Source: Nitrincola salilacus (GTDB lineage: Bacteria > Pseudomonadota > Gammaproteobacteria > Pseudomonadales > Balneatricaceae). From it: 64,000 nucleotides of DNA. The position numbers and the translations under genes were made by a program. The notes under the pieces were generated by a model. That model saw only the letters and a list, made by a program, of their open reading frames with translations, had not been told where the DNA came from and ran no database searches. The stretch spans positions 3,410,001 to 3,474,000 of the forward strand of contig NZ_CP176580.1 in the NCBI RefSeq assembly GCF_046271865.1, read 5' to 3'. Positions 6,418 to 14,984 of this stretch are shown here, piece after piece; position 1 is the stretch's first letter, and each line of letters starts with the position of its first letter.

Positions 6418-9374
6418 ACGCCTGTCTCAGCCAACTCAACCGTAGCGCCTCTCTTTGATAGCGGGCGCAGCTCTTCACAGGCTCCGTGATACACCACTCG
6501 ACGCTGTTTGCTGTAGGCGCGTTCCGTCGCTTTGAACATACCCAGGTAGATGTAATGGTTTACCGCCTGAACAATTTCTGCGGACATATCCGGGCTGGCG
6601 CCAAACAGAACAAATCCATGCTGCTCAGCAATGGCCACCGCCGTCTGCAAGTTTTGGTGATCGATAGACGCCATTTCGTCCATGACCAGTGGCAGGCAGA
6701 TCCGCGCGTCTCTGGCTAACAAACGCTTCAGCAGTATCGAAAGCAATAAGCTGTTTACCATGCTGGTGGTGCCATTGGACTGAGAATTCTCGGTAAACTG
6801 GTCCTGCCCGGAAAGACGGAACCGATACCGAACCTTCTCAATCAACTGATGCATCTGCAGCACCATCCCATTACGACCAGCATCACTGAAGAACTCGCTG
6901 CAAAAATCATTCAAGCGTTGATATAGGCGCTCATCATGCAGCTCTTCGCCGTGCAGGTTGATCTTGCCCAGATCATCCAGCAAGAGTTGAAAACGGGGAT
7001 GCAGATCACAGGCAAGCTGCACTTCTTCAAGATTCGATACACTATAAGCACTGAATTCACGATTAATTTCAGTTATAAACCCCCTGATCTGTTGACCCGC
7101 ATCCCGCAGTGTATCCATCTGTATCGATGTGTGCTTATTGTGCGCACGTACACGGTTGTCGTAATCCATACGCTGACCTTCAAGCGAACTGAACAACCGC
7201 TCGAACTGCTGGCGTAAACCCTTCACATGCGCCATATCGAAGCTCATCTGGTAAGCTTCACTACCGTCGCTGCCCAAAAGTTGCTGTCTTAACAACTTTT
7301 GCAGCGCATCCCTCAAAGTGCCCTGAAGGTTTCCAATCTCACCACACTGTTTATCCAAAACGCTGAGCGCATTCTCGGGCATCGAGCGGGCCGAGGCCTG
7401 AAGGCGAGACTCCCAGCCGCGAATCACCCCGTGATTGATACGAAGGAGTGCTAGGCGGTCCAGCTCTGCGGTTAACTTCTGCTTTTGTGTTTTCAACCCT
7501 TCCAGTGATTGACGCGTTTGCTGCTCACGACCAAGCGTTTCATCGTATTGCTTTTTGTAAAGCGCTTGGTCTTTACTGGTTTCGACGATCTGCTGTTGGA
7601 GCTGTGACAGAGCCTCTTTCGCCTCATTGTACTGCTGAAGATGTGTATCCTTGGCCTTCAGGAGTTCGATATTGGTGCTGAGGGCACTGAGCTCGGCTTT
7701 TTCTAATTTCAGGCGTTCACGTTGCTCCGACTGGGTAAAACTGATACTGACACGTAAGTTGTCAAACTCAGCTTGCTGCTCTTGAATTTCACGCTCCAGT
7801 TTTGCCAAGTTTTGTTTATGATTTTGCCAGATCTGCTCCGGGTTATAGGGTCTTGCGGTGATATTGGGTATAGGCTCCCCACACAAAACCAGTGTGTCAA
7901 CGTCCACCTCAAAGAGCTGAGCGAACTGCTGCATGACCTCACGAATATGTTGATCCAACGATGGTGTAGTTTCTGCCAAGTCTTGAGCGAGGCTATACAA
8001 CACAGTGGCACTCTGGGCATCCAGTTGTTCCAACACCGAGGGTTTGTGGTGTTCCAGTTGATCTCTCACCCGGTCGCGGGCTTTACGGTCTCTGATCAGA
8101 TTGTGATTGAGCTGCTCCATGCGATTTTGGCGCTTAGCATCATCCTCAAGATCTGCGATGAACTGGGCTTTACGCGCTGCTTGTTGTTGTAACCTCACCA
8201 GCAACTCATCCAGCTCCAGGTCGGGATGTGCTCGCTGGATATCACTGATCTGCTGAACGGCATGCTCGGTTTTTTTAAGCTGCCGCTCACGCTCTTCCTG
8301 TTTTCCTTCCAAGTACTTGGCGCGATCACTTGTGTCGGTGAATCCTTTTTTTGCAGTTCCCAGGGCTTCCAGAGCAGACGTATGCTCCTTTGCTGCAGTC
8401 TCAATCAGTGGCTCAATGGCAGACTGCTCCTTTGAAATCGCCGCTTTCAAGTCAACGTAAAACTGCCCTACTTCACGGGATTGAACTTCATACTGACGAT
8501 AACAACTATCGAAACGCTCCCAATCTTCCTGCGCATTACGAATCCGCTGTAACTCATCACGCTCTTGCCGTAACTGATTATAATCGAGCAAAATTTGATT
8601 CAGATCGACATTGAGTTCATCCACTTTGCGCTGTTTCTCTCCTTCGATAATTGTCGCCAGGGCATCGGGTAAGGTCCGACTATCGTTGGCCCCTATATCG
8701 AAGGCAAGATGGATCAGTTGCTTCCAGGCCGCCAGCTCCCGCTCTGTACCGCCCTGTTTGAGAGGCAACAGACAAAACTGTCCCTCTTCTCGGCTAAGTG
8801 GACGATGGGAAAAAAGTCGCTCACGAATGGTGCGACTGTCATGTAAAGCCTCACCATCCAATGCCTGTAACGCCTTTTGGATTGAGGATAGCGAGAGCGT
8901 TTCCAACGGCGCCCCCAGGCCTTCATTGCATTCAGCCGCAAAATCCCAGAACAGATGCCGAATCTCATCATAGGAACAGGGCACGACGATTCGCGCATAG
9001 CTGAACTCCTTGCGCCCCTGATGCAGCAGAATGCAGAAATGGCCATAGAGGTTCTCAGCTTCCAGAAGGATGAACGAGTTTTGCTCCGGAAAGTAGTAGC
9101 TGAAACTGTCCTGGGTGCTGTAAAAATCACCTGTGCGGCTTCTGAAGCCAAACTTGCGATCACATCGTTTGAAGTTTTCTTCCGCTAGCAGAAACAACTT
9201 CAAGGCATTCAGCATTGAGGTTTTACCCAGATTATTGCGCCCAAACAGTGCTGTATGCTGGTCAACACGAATCTCGGTGTAGGCATAGGCAGCACTGTTG
9301 ACGAAGACCAGTTGCCGGATGGCGTACAGGTCGGGACAAGTATCAATTTGTTGATATAGCGTATCCATGCTCAA
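6414..9374 (-). CDS. mksB: MksB/JetC SMC-like ATPase of a Wadjet system
   Basis: Motor ATPase of the Wadjet/MksBEF complex, which extrudes DNA loops and lets the partner nuclease cut small circles. The 986-residue protein has a Walker A GRNNLGKTS at residues 45-53 and a long coiled-coil centre (about 240-720) rich in Q, E, K and R heptads. A break near 440-500 probably contains the hinge. The ABC signature-like SQSNGTTSM lies near 865 and Walker B LPLVMDEMASID near 895-906, with a downstream FVLFGASPD switch. All ATPase motifs look intact. The length suits Mks/JetC rather than MukB (~1490). It starts 10 bases after the jetD stop. Confidence 0.88.
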   Translation of the reverse strand: MSMDTLYQQIDTCPDLYAIRQLVFVNSAAYAYTEIRVDQHTALFGRNNLGKTSMLNALKLFLLAEENFKRCDRKFGFRSRTGDFYSTQDSFSYYFPEQNSFILLEAENLYGHFCILLHQGRKEFSYARIVVPCSYDEIRHLFWDFAAECNEGLGAPLETLSLSSIQKALQALDGEALHDSRTIRERLFSHRPLSREEGQFCLLPLKQGGTERELAAWKQLIHLAFDIGANDSRTLPDALATIIEGEKQRKVDELNVDLNQILLDYNQLRQERDELQRIRNAQEDWERFDSCYRQYEVQSREVGQFYVDLKAAISKEQSAIEPLIETAAKEHTSALEALGTAKKGFTDTSDRAKYLEGKQEERERQLKKTEHAVQQISDIQRAHPDLELDELLVRLQQQAARKAQFIADLEDDAKRQNRMEQLNHNLIRDRKARDRVRDQLEHHKPSVLEQLDAQSATVLYSLAQDLAETTPSLDQHIREVMQQFAQLFEVDVDTLVLCGEPIPNITARPYNPEQIWQNHKQNLAKLEREIQEQQAEFDNLRVSISFTQSEQRERLKLEKAELSALSTNIELLKAKDTHLQQYNEAKEALSQLQQQIVETSKDQALYKKQYDETLGREQQTRQSLEGLKTQKQKLTAELDRLALLRINHGVIRGWESRLQASARSMPENALSVLDKQCGEIGNLQGTLRDALQKLLRQQLLGSDGSEAYQMSFDMAHVKGLRQQFERLFSSLEGQRMDYDNRVRAHNKHTSIQMDTLRDAGQQIRGFITEINREFSAYSVSNLEEVQLACDLHPRFQLLLDDLGKINLHGEELHDERLYQRLNDFCSEFFSDAGRNGMVLQMHQLIEKVRYRFRLSGQDQFTENSQSNGTTSMVNSLLLSILLKRLLARDARICLPLVMDEMASIDHQNLQTAVAIAEQHGFVLFGASPDMSAEIVQAVNHYIYLGMFKATERAYSKQRRVVYHGACEELRPLSKRGATVELAETGV

Positions 9375-9384
9375 TCTCTTTCAG

Positions 9385-10188
9385 TTACAGGTAAGTTTCC
9401 TGCTCGAGGGTTCGGTTTGTAAGACGGATCAGTGCAATCAGCCGATCCACATCCGGGCTTAAACCGCTGTAATCCACGAGGGCCTCTCGCTCTTTCGCCT
9501 TGAGTAACCGGTTGGAGGCTGTCAATCTCGCTTCAATATCGTTCGGGTAAAGAAACCGCACCGGAAGCTGCTGCATTGATCGACACAGCGTCCTAAACAT
9601 GTGAATGCCACCTGGGTCGGGATCGAACAAGCAGCTCAGTTCCGAGTACCGGCTTAAAAACGGCTGGAGGATCGAATGGGTTATTTGATTGCCAGCGGCA
9701 TACAACAAGTCGATCGGTTCAGTGACGCTCCAACCACACTCAGGCAGAACGGCCAATGTCTGTTCAAGTGCCAGGAAGTTCTCGAGGTTCTCCACAAGCA
9801 GCGCCCGCTCTGCCGGCTTGACCGGACTGGTCCATTGCTGCCCCTCGAACAGCACAACCTGTGGATGGGGTATCGACTTCCGACGCAACAACAGACATGC
9901 ACCGCTCACACCCATCCGGTGACTATTACCCGCCACCGCAGCGCTGGCACGATCGGTCAGCTGTTGTTGTCCGAATCGGCTTTGGAGATCACTGAATGCC
10001 GCTTGGTCGAGAATCTCAACCTGATAGCGATTGGCGCCGATCAGCTCAACACGAAATAGCGATCGTCTCGCACGGTCTGAGTAGCCTGCATCCTCCAGTA
10101 GCTTTGCAAACGCATCATAATTGACAGTTTTACCAGCATTGATCTTCTCTATGTAACCAGATAGTCGAGTTTTTTGTACGATGGCCAT
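9385..10188 (-). CDS. jetD: JetD/MksG-like Toprim nuclease of a Wadjet system
   Basis: Nuclease subunit expected to cleave plasmid DNA after loop extrusion by MksB. The 267-residue protein has an N-terminal helical/winged-helix arm (about 1-90) and a Toprim domain: the glutamate in LLVENLENFL near 133, then YAAGNQI, then the metal-binding FDPDPGGIHMF near 190 (DxD plus G). It is much shorter than type I JetD proteins (nearer 400 residues), suggesting a different Wadjet type. It is the first of the four tightly packed genes and follows the DUF262 gene by 91 bases. The catalytic acidic residues are present, so it should be active. Confidence 0.8.
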   Translation of the reverse strand: MAIVQKTRLSGYIEKINAGKTVNYDAFAKLLEDAGYSDRARRSLFRVELIGANRYQVEILDQAAFSDLQSRFGQQQLTDRASAAVAGNSHRMGVSGACLLLRRKSIPHPQVVLFEGQQWTSPVKPAERALLVENLENFLALEQTLAVLPECGWSVTEPIDLLYAAGNQITHSILQPFLSRYSELSCLFDPDPGGIHMFRTLCRSMQQLPVRFLYPNDIEARLTASNRLLKAKEREALVDYSGLSPDVDRLIALIRLTNRTLEQETYL

Positions 10189-10279
10189 CCTAGCAAATCT
10201 CTCTGAGTACGATTAATGTAGCATCCAGCCTCTCCAGAGTGGCAACCGGACCTCTCGAAGATATTCTCAATTGATACTG

Positions 10280-12376
10280 CTAGCCATCCCCACCCATCTG
10301 CTTCTCAAGAGCTTGCCGGATCAGACCCATCACATAGGGCAACTCCGAAGCATCACTGATAGCAACTTCTACATCACCATTCCCCCAACGCCCCAGATTA
10401 GTCACGTCTTTGGCCATGCCCTTGGGATCGTTCAGTTCGTGAAAAGGTAGGTTCAGTGACAACCGCAGACGCGACTTTTGAGGTACCACATCAACAAAAT
10501 TTGTTTCCGCCTTAAAGGCGACATAGAGCTTAAGCACCTCCTCTACCACACTGGGGTCCAATGCAATGACTTCTTTGCGAAGCTCCTCAAATAATGGTCG
10601 CATAGGCGCACCATCAGCTAACTGATGATGATCTTCAAGATTATAGGCTTGCGGCTTGATTGTAGTAGCCCGGTAGGTTTCCAGCACATCACCAGGCAAC
10701 CAAGGCGAATACCATACACTGACAGCCAGGCTGGCCAGCCTTTCAGCACGAGCTTTGATGGCTGCTTCACTCCAGGTCTCAACGTAGCCAAGACCCTCAT
10801 TCAATCGTAAAGGGCTCTGTTTGAAGCCGCCTGGCATATCTCGCTTTTCAGCAAAAGGGCGATCACTGTATTCCGAGTTGTAACCTGTCAATGTTAGATT
10901 ACCAAGTGTATGCAGCCATGTTTCATGTACTCTCTGCCAATCATCCCCCAGCTCGTTACGCCACCGTGCAGAAAGATTTTCGTTCTGGGGCATGATGTGC
11001 TCGATAGAGTATTCATCCACAGGCACCCGTTCTTTCCGCTCAAAGTTTTCCAGTCGGCGCAGCCAATAGCTGCGGCTGCGGAAGTTGTACAGATCGCGTT
11101 CTGCAAGGTTACGCTTGAATTCCTCATCGTTTGGAAAGCGGCGGTAAGATCGAAGTCCGAGCAGATGAGCCTTAATACTCTCAAGGTAACGATCTTTGTG
11201 TAGAGCTCTGTGGAAGGTGGCAAAGGTTTTGTTCAATGAATTCGTAGGGATTGCACAAATGGCACGGCGGAACACATAAGCTTCAATCAGCCGTATGGCG
11301 CTATTAAAATCATCTCGTGACAAAATATCCTGTTGGTAATCACGATAAAGCTCCAACAAAAAAGGATAAGCCACATCAACCTTCAGCTCGCGCAAGTCCT
11401 TGAAGGCCATGGCCAGTTGTTTATCAGGCTCATTACCCAGTGCCATAGCACAGAAGTATCGAGCAAAAGAGTGAATTTCCTCTACCAGAGCATCTACCCC
11501 GGCACTTGCTACCTCTGAGCGATGAGCATGTTGCTTGAAGGCTTCATAAACTTCATCAGTACGAGGAATATCACCGGTTTTAACCGTCAGGTAATGGCGC
11601 ATAAAGCTGTCAAAGTAAACACCGTAACCTTCCTGCCCGAATGCCACTTCCATCGGGCGCCAATTATCCTGATATAGTCGACTCTGGTGCTCAGGCTCCA
11701 GTCCCATCAGGATAAAATTGCGGATCAGGTCAGCTTGGCTTAGTGCTTTCCCCGTTGAGTTCATGCTCTCGAAAATCAATTGCGGGTTGTCCTGATCCCT
11801 ACTCAGCGCAATATCAACAATGATTAACATTGAAAGCCCTCTGCATAGAGGTTCAAGCGCACCACCTAACTGGCCAATCTGATCATTAAAAAACTCAAAA
11901 TTCTCTTTGATGCGTAATGAGCCATCAGCAGGTAGCGGCTTCTGAGTAACCAATGCTAACAAGCTGTCCTTGTCCGTTTGCGTCAAAAGTAGCTTGTAGG
12001 CCCTCTCCCCATCTTCCAAGGGATTAAGTAAGTAGTAATTTCGCAGTTTTTTTGCCGAAAAACCCTCAAGAGGCTCTCTGTCACCTAAATGCCGTGACAA
12101 TGCCTCCAGTATTAGCATCGCTGTGGTCAGACGCTGCTGGCCGTCAATAACCAGCAGCGGTGATTGGCTTGACACCTGATACAACCCTTTCTCGATATAC
12201 ACCACTGAGCCAATGAAGTGTGCTGAAATGTCATCGCTGGTACCGACACGAATAATGTCATCCCAAAGCTGACGACATTGCTGTTCAGTCCAGGAGTATG
12301 TACGTTGGTAAATAGGAATCACGAACTGAGGAGATTTCTTCAGGAAGTCGAGCAGTTTGGCTTCTGTCGCTTTCAT
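10280..12376 (-). CDS. GmrSD-like DUF262-DUF1524-DUF5655 protein, predicted defence nuclease
   Basis: Related to type IV restriction enzymes such as GmrSD and BrxU, which use NTP hydrolysis and an HNH-type nuclease against modified phage DNA. The 698-residue protein has DUF262 motifs IPIYQRTYSW (residues 20-29) and VIDGQQRLTT (near 75-85). A DUF1524 nuclease segment has YSIEHIMPQNE near 455-465 and, further on, GNLTLTGYNSEYS. A C-terminal domain of about 130 residues resembles DUF5655 (VEEVLKLYVAFKAETNFVDV). The nuclease His and the DGQQR motif are both present. It is transcribed toward jetD with a 91-base gap and may share its transcript. Anti-phage function is inferred from family and position. 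Confidence 0.82.
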   Translation of the reverse strand: MKATEAKLLDFLKKSPQFVIPIYQRTYSWTEQQCRQLWDDIIRVGTSDDISAHFIGSVVYIEKGLYQVSSQSPLLVIDGQQRLTTAMLILEALSRHLGDREPLEGFSAKKLRNYYLLNPLEDGERAYKLLLTQTDKDSLLALVTQKPLPADGSLRIKENFEFFNDQIGQLGGALEPLCRGLSMLIIVDIALSRDQDNPQLIFESMNSTGKALSQADLIRNFILMGLEPEHQSRLYQDNWRPMEVAFGQEGYGVYFDSFMRHYLTVKTGDIPRTDEVYEAFKQHAHRSEVASAGVDALVEEIHSFARYFCAMALGNEPDKQLAMAFKDLRELKVDVAYPFLLELYRDYQQDILSRDDFNSAIRLIEAYVFRRAICAIPTNSLNKTFATFHRALHKDRYLESIKAHLLGLRSYRRFPNDEEFKRNLAERDLYNFRSRSYWLRRLENFERKERVPVDEYSIEHIMPQNENLSARWRNELGDDWQRVHETWLHTLGNLTLTGYNSEYSDRPFAEKRDMPGGFKQSPLRLNEGLGYVETWSEAAIKARAERLASLAVSVWYSPWLPGDVLETYRATTIKPQAYNLEDHHQLADGAPMRPLFEELRKEVIALDPSVVEEVLKLYVAFKAETNFVDVVPQKSRLRLSLNLPFHELNDPKGMAKDVTNLGRWGNGDVEVAISDASELPYVMGLIRQALEKQMGGDG

Positions 12377-12798
12377 TGTTGCATGCCACCTTGTTTAGCT
12401 ATTTTTTCACTTCCAGATTCCAGAGTCGCTCTTGCTTGCGTAACCAATCGCCACTCCGATAACACCAACTCTAGGTAGCCTAGTACTCCTTTTTACCAGC
12501 AGAACAGTGGTAGGACAAACATAAACTGCTGTTCTCTCTGAGTGTAGGGCTGGTGTAGCAGGGACTCACTGCATTTCTTCGTATATTGATTACATATGCT
12601 GCCTGATACGAAAAATTGCCTTATGGTATCTGCGCAGTTTGAGCAATCATTTTGATTGGCGCTATTCGCGTACATTGTTATGACACCTCTTTCCTGGCGA
12701 AACCAACAGCTTTTTCAAGATCGCCTCCGAAGAGGCTACTCCCCCTAACCATCAAGGCACGATAAACACTTTCGGATCATGTCAAAGCTCACGCACCA
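12377..12798. other. Gene-poor stretch, no supported feature
   Basis: About 420 bases between the DUF262 gene and the IS-like repeats. A 60-codon minus-strand frame exists at 12493-12675 but has no recognisable domain and no convincing ribosome-binding site. The DUF262 promoter presumably lies at the left end; no clear hexamers were identified. Confidence 0.4.
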
Positions 12799-12838
12799 GA
12801 ATAGGTGGTCATTTTAAACCTGAATAGGTGTTCACTTT
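12799..12838. repeat. Two imperfect 17-bp direct repeats, possible IS-end remnant
   Basis: GAATAGGTGGTCATTTT (12799-12815) and GAATAGGTGTTCACTTT (12822-12838) are direct repeats 23 bases apart with two mismatches. Tandem end-repeats of this style resemble terminal arrays of IS21-like elements; that attribution is from memory and uncertain. The integrase stub terminates inside the second unit, so the repeats mark the breakpoint that truncated it. Confidence 0.4.
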
Positions 12839-13197
12839 GGGCCAGAATACGCATAGCACTCAGCCTTTGAAATTTGCTGAAGACGAGATGTTGGGCATGT
12901 GTCGCTCTGAATTGGTTTTTCAGGCTCTTCCCCGCCGGAAATATAAACCATAAAGCTCATATCAAAGCCTGACTTGAGCTTTTCAGCATATTCAGTCAAA
13001 CGCAGCATGGCCTGATTGATCAGATAAATCTGACAAAATGCATTCTGCCTGGCTTCAGGCCCATGTTTGGACCTCAGGGAGTAGCGTAGCTCACGCCCGA
13101 GACGGGGGAAAATCTGACGAATTGAGGTAGGGAATACGTAGCGAAGGTAGTAGGTTCCACCTGTGCTTCGATAAGTGTATGGAATGGTGGCTGCCAT
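12832..13197 (-). pseudogene. N-terminal stub of a tyrosine recombinase (DUF6538-type start)
   Basis: A 121-codon frame reading toward lower coordinates from 100 bases beside tRNA-Ser. It begins PYTYRSTGGTYYLRYVFP, then FPRLGRELRYSLRS. This matches the DUF6538 arm-binding domain that opens many phage-type integrases (normally ~400-600 residues). The core-binding and catalytic R-H-R-Y domains are absent. The TGA stop lies in the second IS-like repeat, and the last few codons (SGPK) probably come from the junction. A tRNA-adjacent integrase stub suggests the 2.4-13.2 kb segment arrived as an integrative island that can no longer excise by itself. Confidence 0.65.
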
Positions 13198-13295
13198 CTC
13201 AAACTCCTACTGAAGTGTCAGACCTAAGTGTCAGACCCTCAGAATTACTGGATTTGAAGCGAAAACCCTATCTAAGCCATTGATTTTAATAGAAT

Positions 13296-13383
13296 TGGCG
13301 GTCAGGGAGGGATTCGAACCCTCGGTACGTTGCCGTACACACACTTTCCAGGCGTGCTCCTTCAGCCACTCGGACACCTGACC
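13296..13383 (-). tRNA. tRNA-Ser(GGA)
   Basis: The minus strand folds as a class II tRNA of 88 bases including an encoded CCA. Acceptor GGTCAGG pairs with CCTGACC, the T-loop is GGTTCGAATCC, and the long variable arm is typical of tRNA-Ser. The anticodon loop CTGGAAA gives anticodon GGA, reading UCC/UCU. Its 3' end faces the integrase stub, the classical arrangement for tRNA-targeted integration. I found no second copy of the 3' end elsewhere in the window. Confidence 0.95.
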
Positions 13384-13458
13384 GTTCCATCACTTGCCGC
13401 GAACGCCGCAATTGAGGCTGCGCATTCTATCAAACTCGCTACAAAGCACAAGAGTAAG

Positions 13459-13496
13459 TTGCAATTTGGTGTGCATAAAGGATTAAATATGCATAT
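13459..13496 (+). promoter_or_regulatory. Candidate arsR promoter with palindromic operator
   Basis: TTGCAA (13459-13464) and TTAAAT (13483-13488) are 18 bases apart. They overlap a perfect 10-bp palindrome ATATGCATAT (13487-13496) followed by CCACATAT. AT-rich dyads over the -10 region are typical of ArsR-family autorepression. Assignment is by position and symmetry only. Confidence 0.35.
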
Positions 13497-13536
13497 CCAC
13501 ATATCAATCCAACACCGATATGGAACTGATCAGAAG

Positions 13537-13878
13537 ATGAATCCCGTTGTATTTTTCAAATGCCTGTCAGATAACACTCGCTTGCGTATCACAGCCTTGC
13601 TGACGGTCGAGAAAGAGCTTTGCGTCTGTGAGTTGATGGCTGTGCTGAAAGAGTCGCAGCCGAAGATTTCACGCCATCTGGCGCTGTTGCGCAACTGTGG
13701 TCTGCTGCGGGATGAGCGTCGTGGTCAGTGGGTTTACTATCGTATCAATCCTCAACTGCCTGAGTGGACAGCCGCGGTACTGGCGCAACTCAAGCAGGCT
13801 AACCAGAGCGATCTCGTCGCTGGGCTAAACACACTGAAGCAGTTCAGGGAATCCAGCGGCCTGCCGCTCTGTTCCTGA
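13537..13878 (+). CDS. arsR: Arsenic-responsive repressor ArsR
   Basis: Metalloid-sensing repressor of the downstream GAPDH-arsJ pair. From ATG 13537 the protein has 113 residues and a winged helix-turn-helix of the ArsR/SmtB type. The As(III)-binding pair of alpha-3 is visible as ELCVCEL (C29 and C31), followed by the recognition region ESQPKISRHLALLRNCGLL and wing GQWVYYRINP. Start 13537 fits family N-termini (MNPVVFFKCLSDNTRLR). An in-frame ATG at 13489 with an AAAGGA site is possible but lies inside the operator. Arsenite binding should release the operator and induce the operon, which starts 89 bases downstream. Confidence 0.9.
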   Translation: MNPVVFFKCLSDNTRLRITALLTVEKELCVCELMAVLKESQPKISRHLALLRNCGLLRDERRGQWVYYRINPQLPEWTAAVLAQLKQANQSDLVAGLNTLKQFRESSGLPLCS

Positions 13879-13967
13879 TATTAGTCAGCGATGCAGCAGC
13901 ATCATCTGTTTGTCATACTCATGTCATAACTTGTGCACTTTACGTGCAGTAACGGGAGATAAAACCC

Positions 13968-14981
13968 ATGACCATCAAAGTCGGAATCAATGGTTTCGGA
14001 CGTATCGGACGGCTGGCACTGCGCGCTGCCTGGAACTGGCCGGAGTTTGAATTTGTTCAGATCAACGATCCAGGTGCTGATGCTCATACGTTGGCACATC
14101 TACTTAACTTTGATTCCGTGCATGGCCGCTGGACGCATGAGGCTACCGCGCAGGGTGATGAGATGGTCCTCGATGGCAAGTCGATCAATGTGTCGCGCAA
14201 TAAAGCGATTGCCGATACGGACTGGTCCAACTGTGATCTGGTGATTGAGTGTTCCGGCAAGATGAAAACAACCGAGGCGCTGCAGGATTATCTGGATCAG
14301 CGCGTCAAGCGCGTTGTTGTGTCGGCACCGGTGAAGGAGCCGAGCGTTCTGAATGTGGTGATGGGTGTGAATGATCATCTGTATGATCCGGCTCTGCATC
14401 CGATTGTGACGGCCGCCTCCTGCACCACTAACTGCCTTGCGCCAGTCGTGAAGGTGATCCATGAGCATCTGGGTATTCGCCACGCCAGTATGACCACCAT
14501 CCATGATCTGACCAACACTCAGACAATTCTGGATGCACCACACAAGGATCTGCGCCGCGCCCGTGCCTGTGGCATGAGTCTGATCCCGACTTCAACCGGA
14601 TCTGCCACGGCGATCATCGAGATATTTCCTGAGCTGAAGGGCCGCATTAATGGTCATGCCGTGCGTGTGCCACTGGCGAATGCATCGCTGACCGACTGCG
14701 TATTTGAAGTTGAAAAAGCCACCACACCCGAGGCGGTGAATGCTCTGCTGAAAGCCGCCGCCGAAGGTGAGCTGGCAGGCATTCTCGGCTACGAGGAGCG
14801 CCCGCTGGTCTCGATCGATTACCGCACGGATCCACGCTCCAGCATCATCGATGCCCTGTCCACCATGGTGATCAACGGCACGCAGGTGAAGATCTACGCC
14901 TGGTATGACAATGAGTGGGGTTATGCCAACCGCACGGCAGAGCTGGCCCTGAAGGTCGGTCTGTCGGATCAGCAGGGCTAA
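13968..14981 (+). CDS. ArsJ-associated glyceraldehyde-3-phosphate dehydrogenase
   Basis: A GAPDH paralogue dedicated to arsenate resistance: it uses arsenate in place of phosphate to form 1-arseno-3-phosphoglycerate, which ArsJ exports. The 337 residues include the NAD-binding GFGRIGRLALRA near the N-terminus, the catalytic SCTTNCLAP (Cys near 152), the activating His in TTIHDLTNTQ near 179 and the C-terminal YDNEWGYANR. All catalytic residues are present. It follows arsR and precedes arsJ by three bases, the known arsR-gapdh-arsJ arrangement, which separates it from the housekeeping gapA. GGGAG lies eight bases before the start. Confidence 0.93.
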   Translation: MTIKVGINGFGRIGRLALRAAWNWPEFEFVQINDPGADAHTLAHLLNFDSVHGRWTHEATAQGDEMVLDGKSINVSRNKAIADTDWSNCDLVIECSGKMKTTEALQDYLDQRVKRVVVSAPVKEPSVLNVVMGVNDHLYDPALHPIVTAASCTTNCLAPVVKVIHEHLGIRHASMTTIHDLTNTQTILDAPHKDLRRARACGMSLIPTSTGSATAIIEIFPELKGRINGHAVRVPLANASLTDCVFEVEKATTPEAVNALLKAAAEGELAGILGYEERPLVSIDYRTDPRSSIIDALSTMVINGTQVKIYAWYDNEWGYANRTAELALKVGLSDQQG

Positions 14982-14984
14982 ACC

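Noticed and set aside
12493..12675. 60-codon minus-strand frame in the gap before the integrase stub
   Set aside because: No domain, no ribosome-binding site, and an unusual composition for a real small protein.
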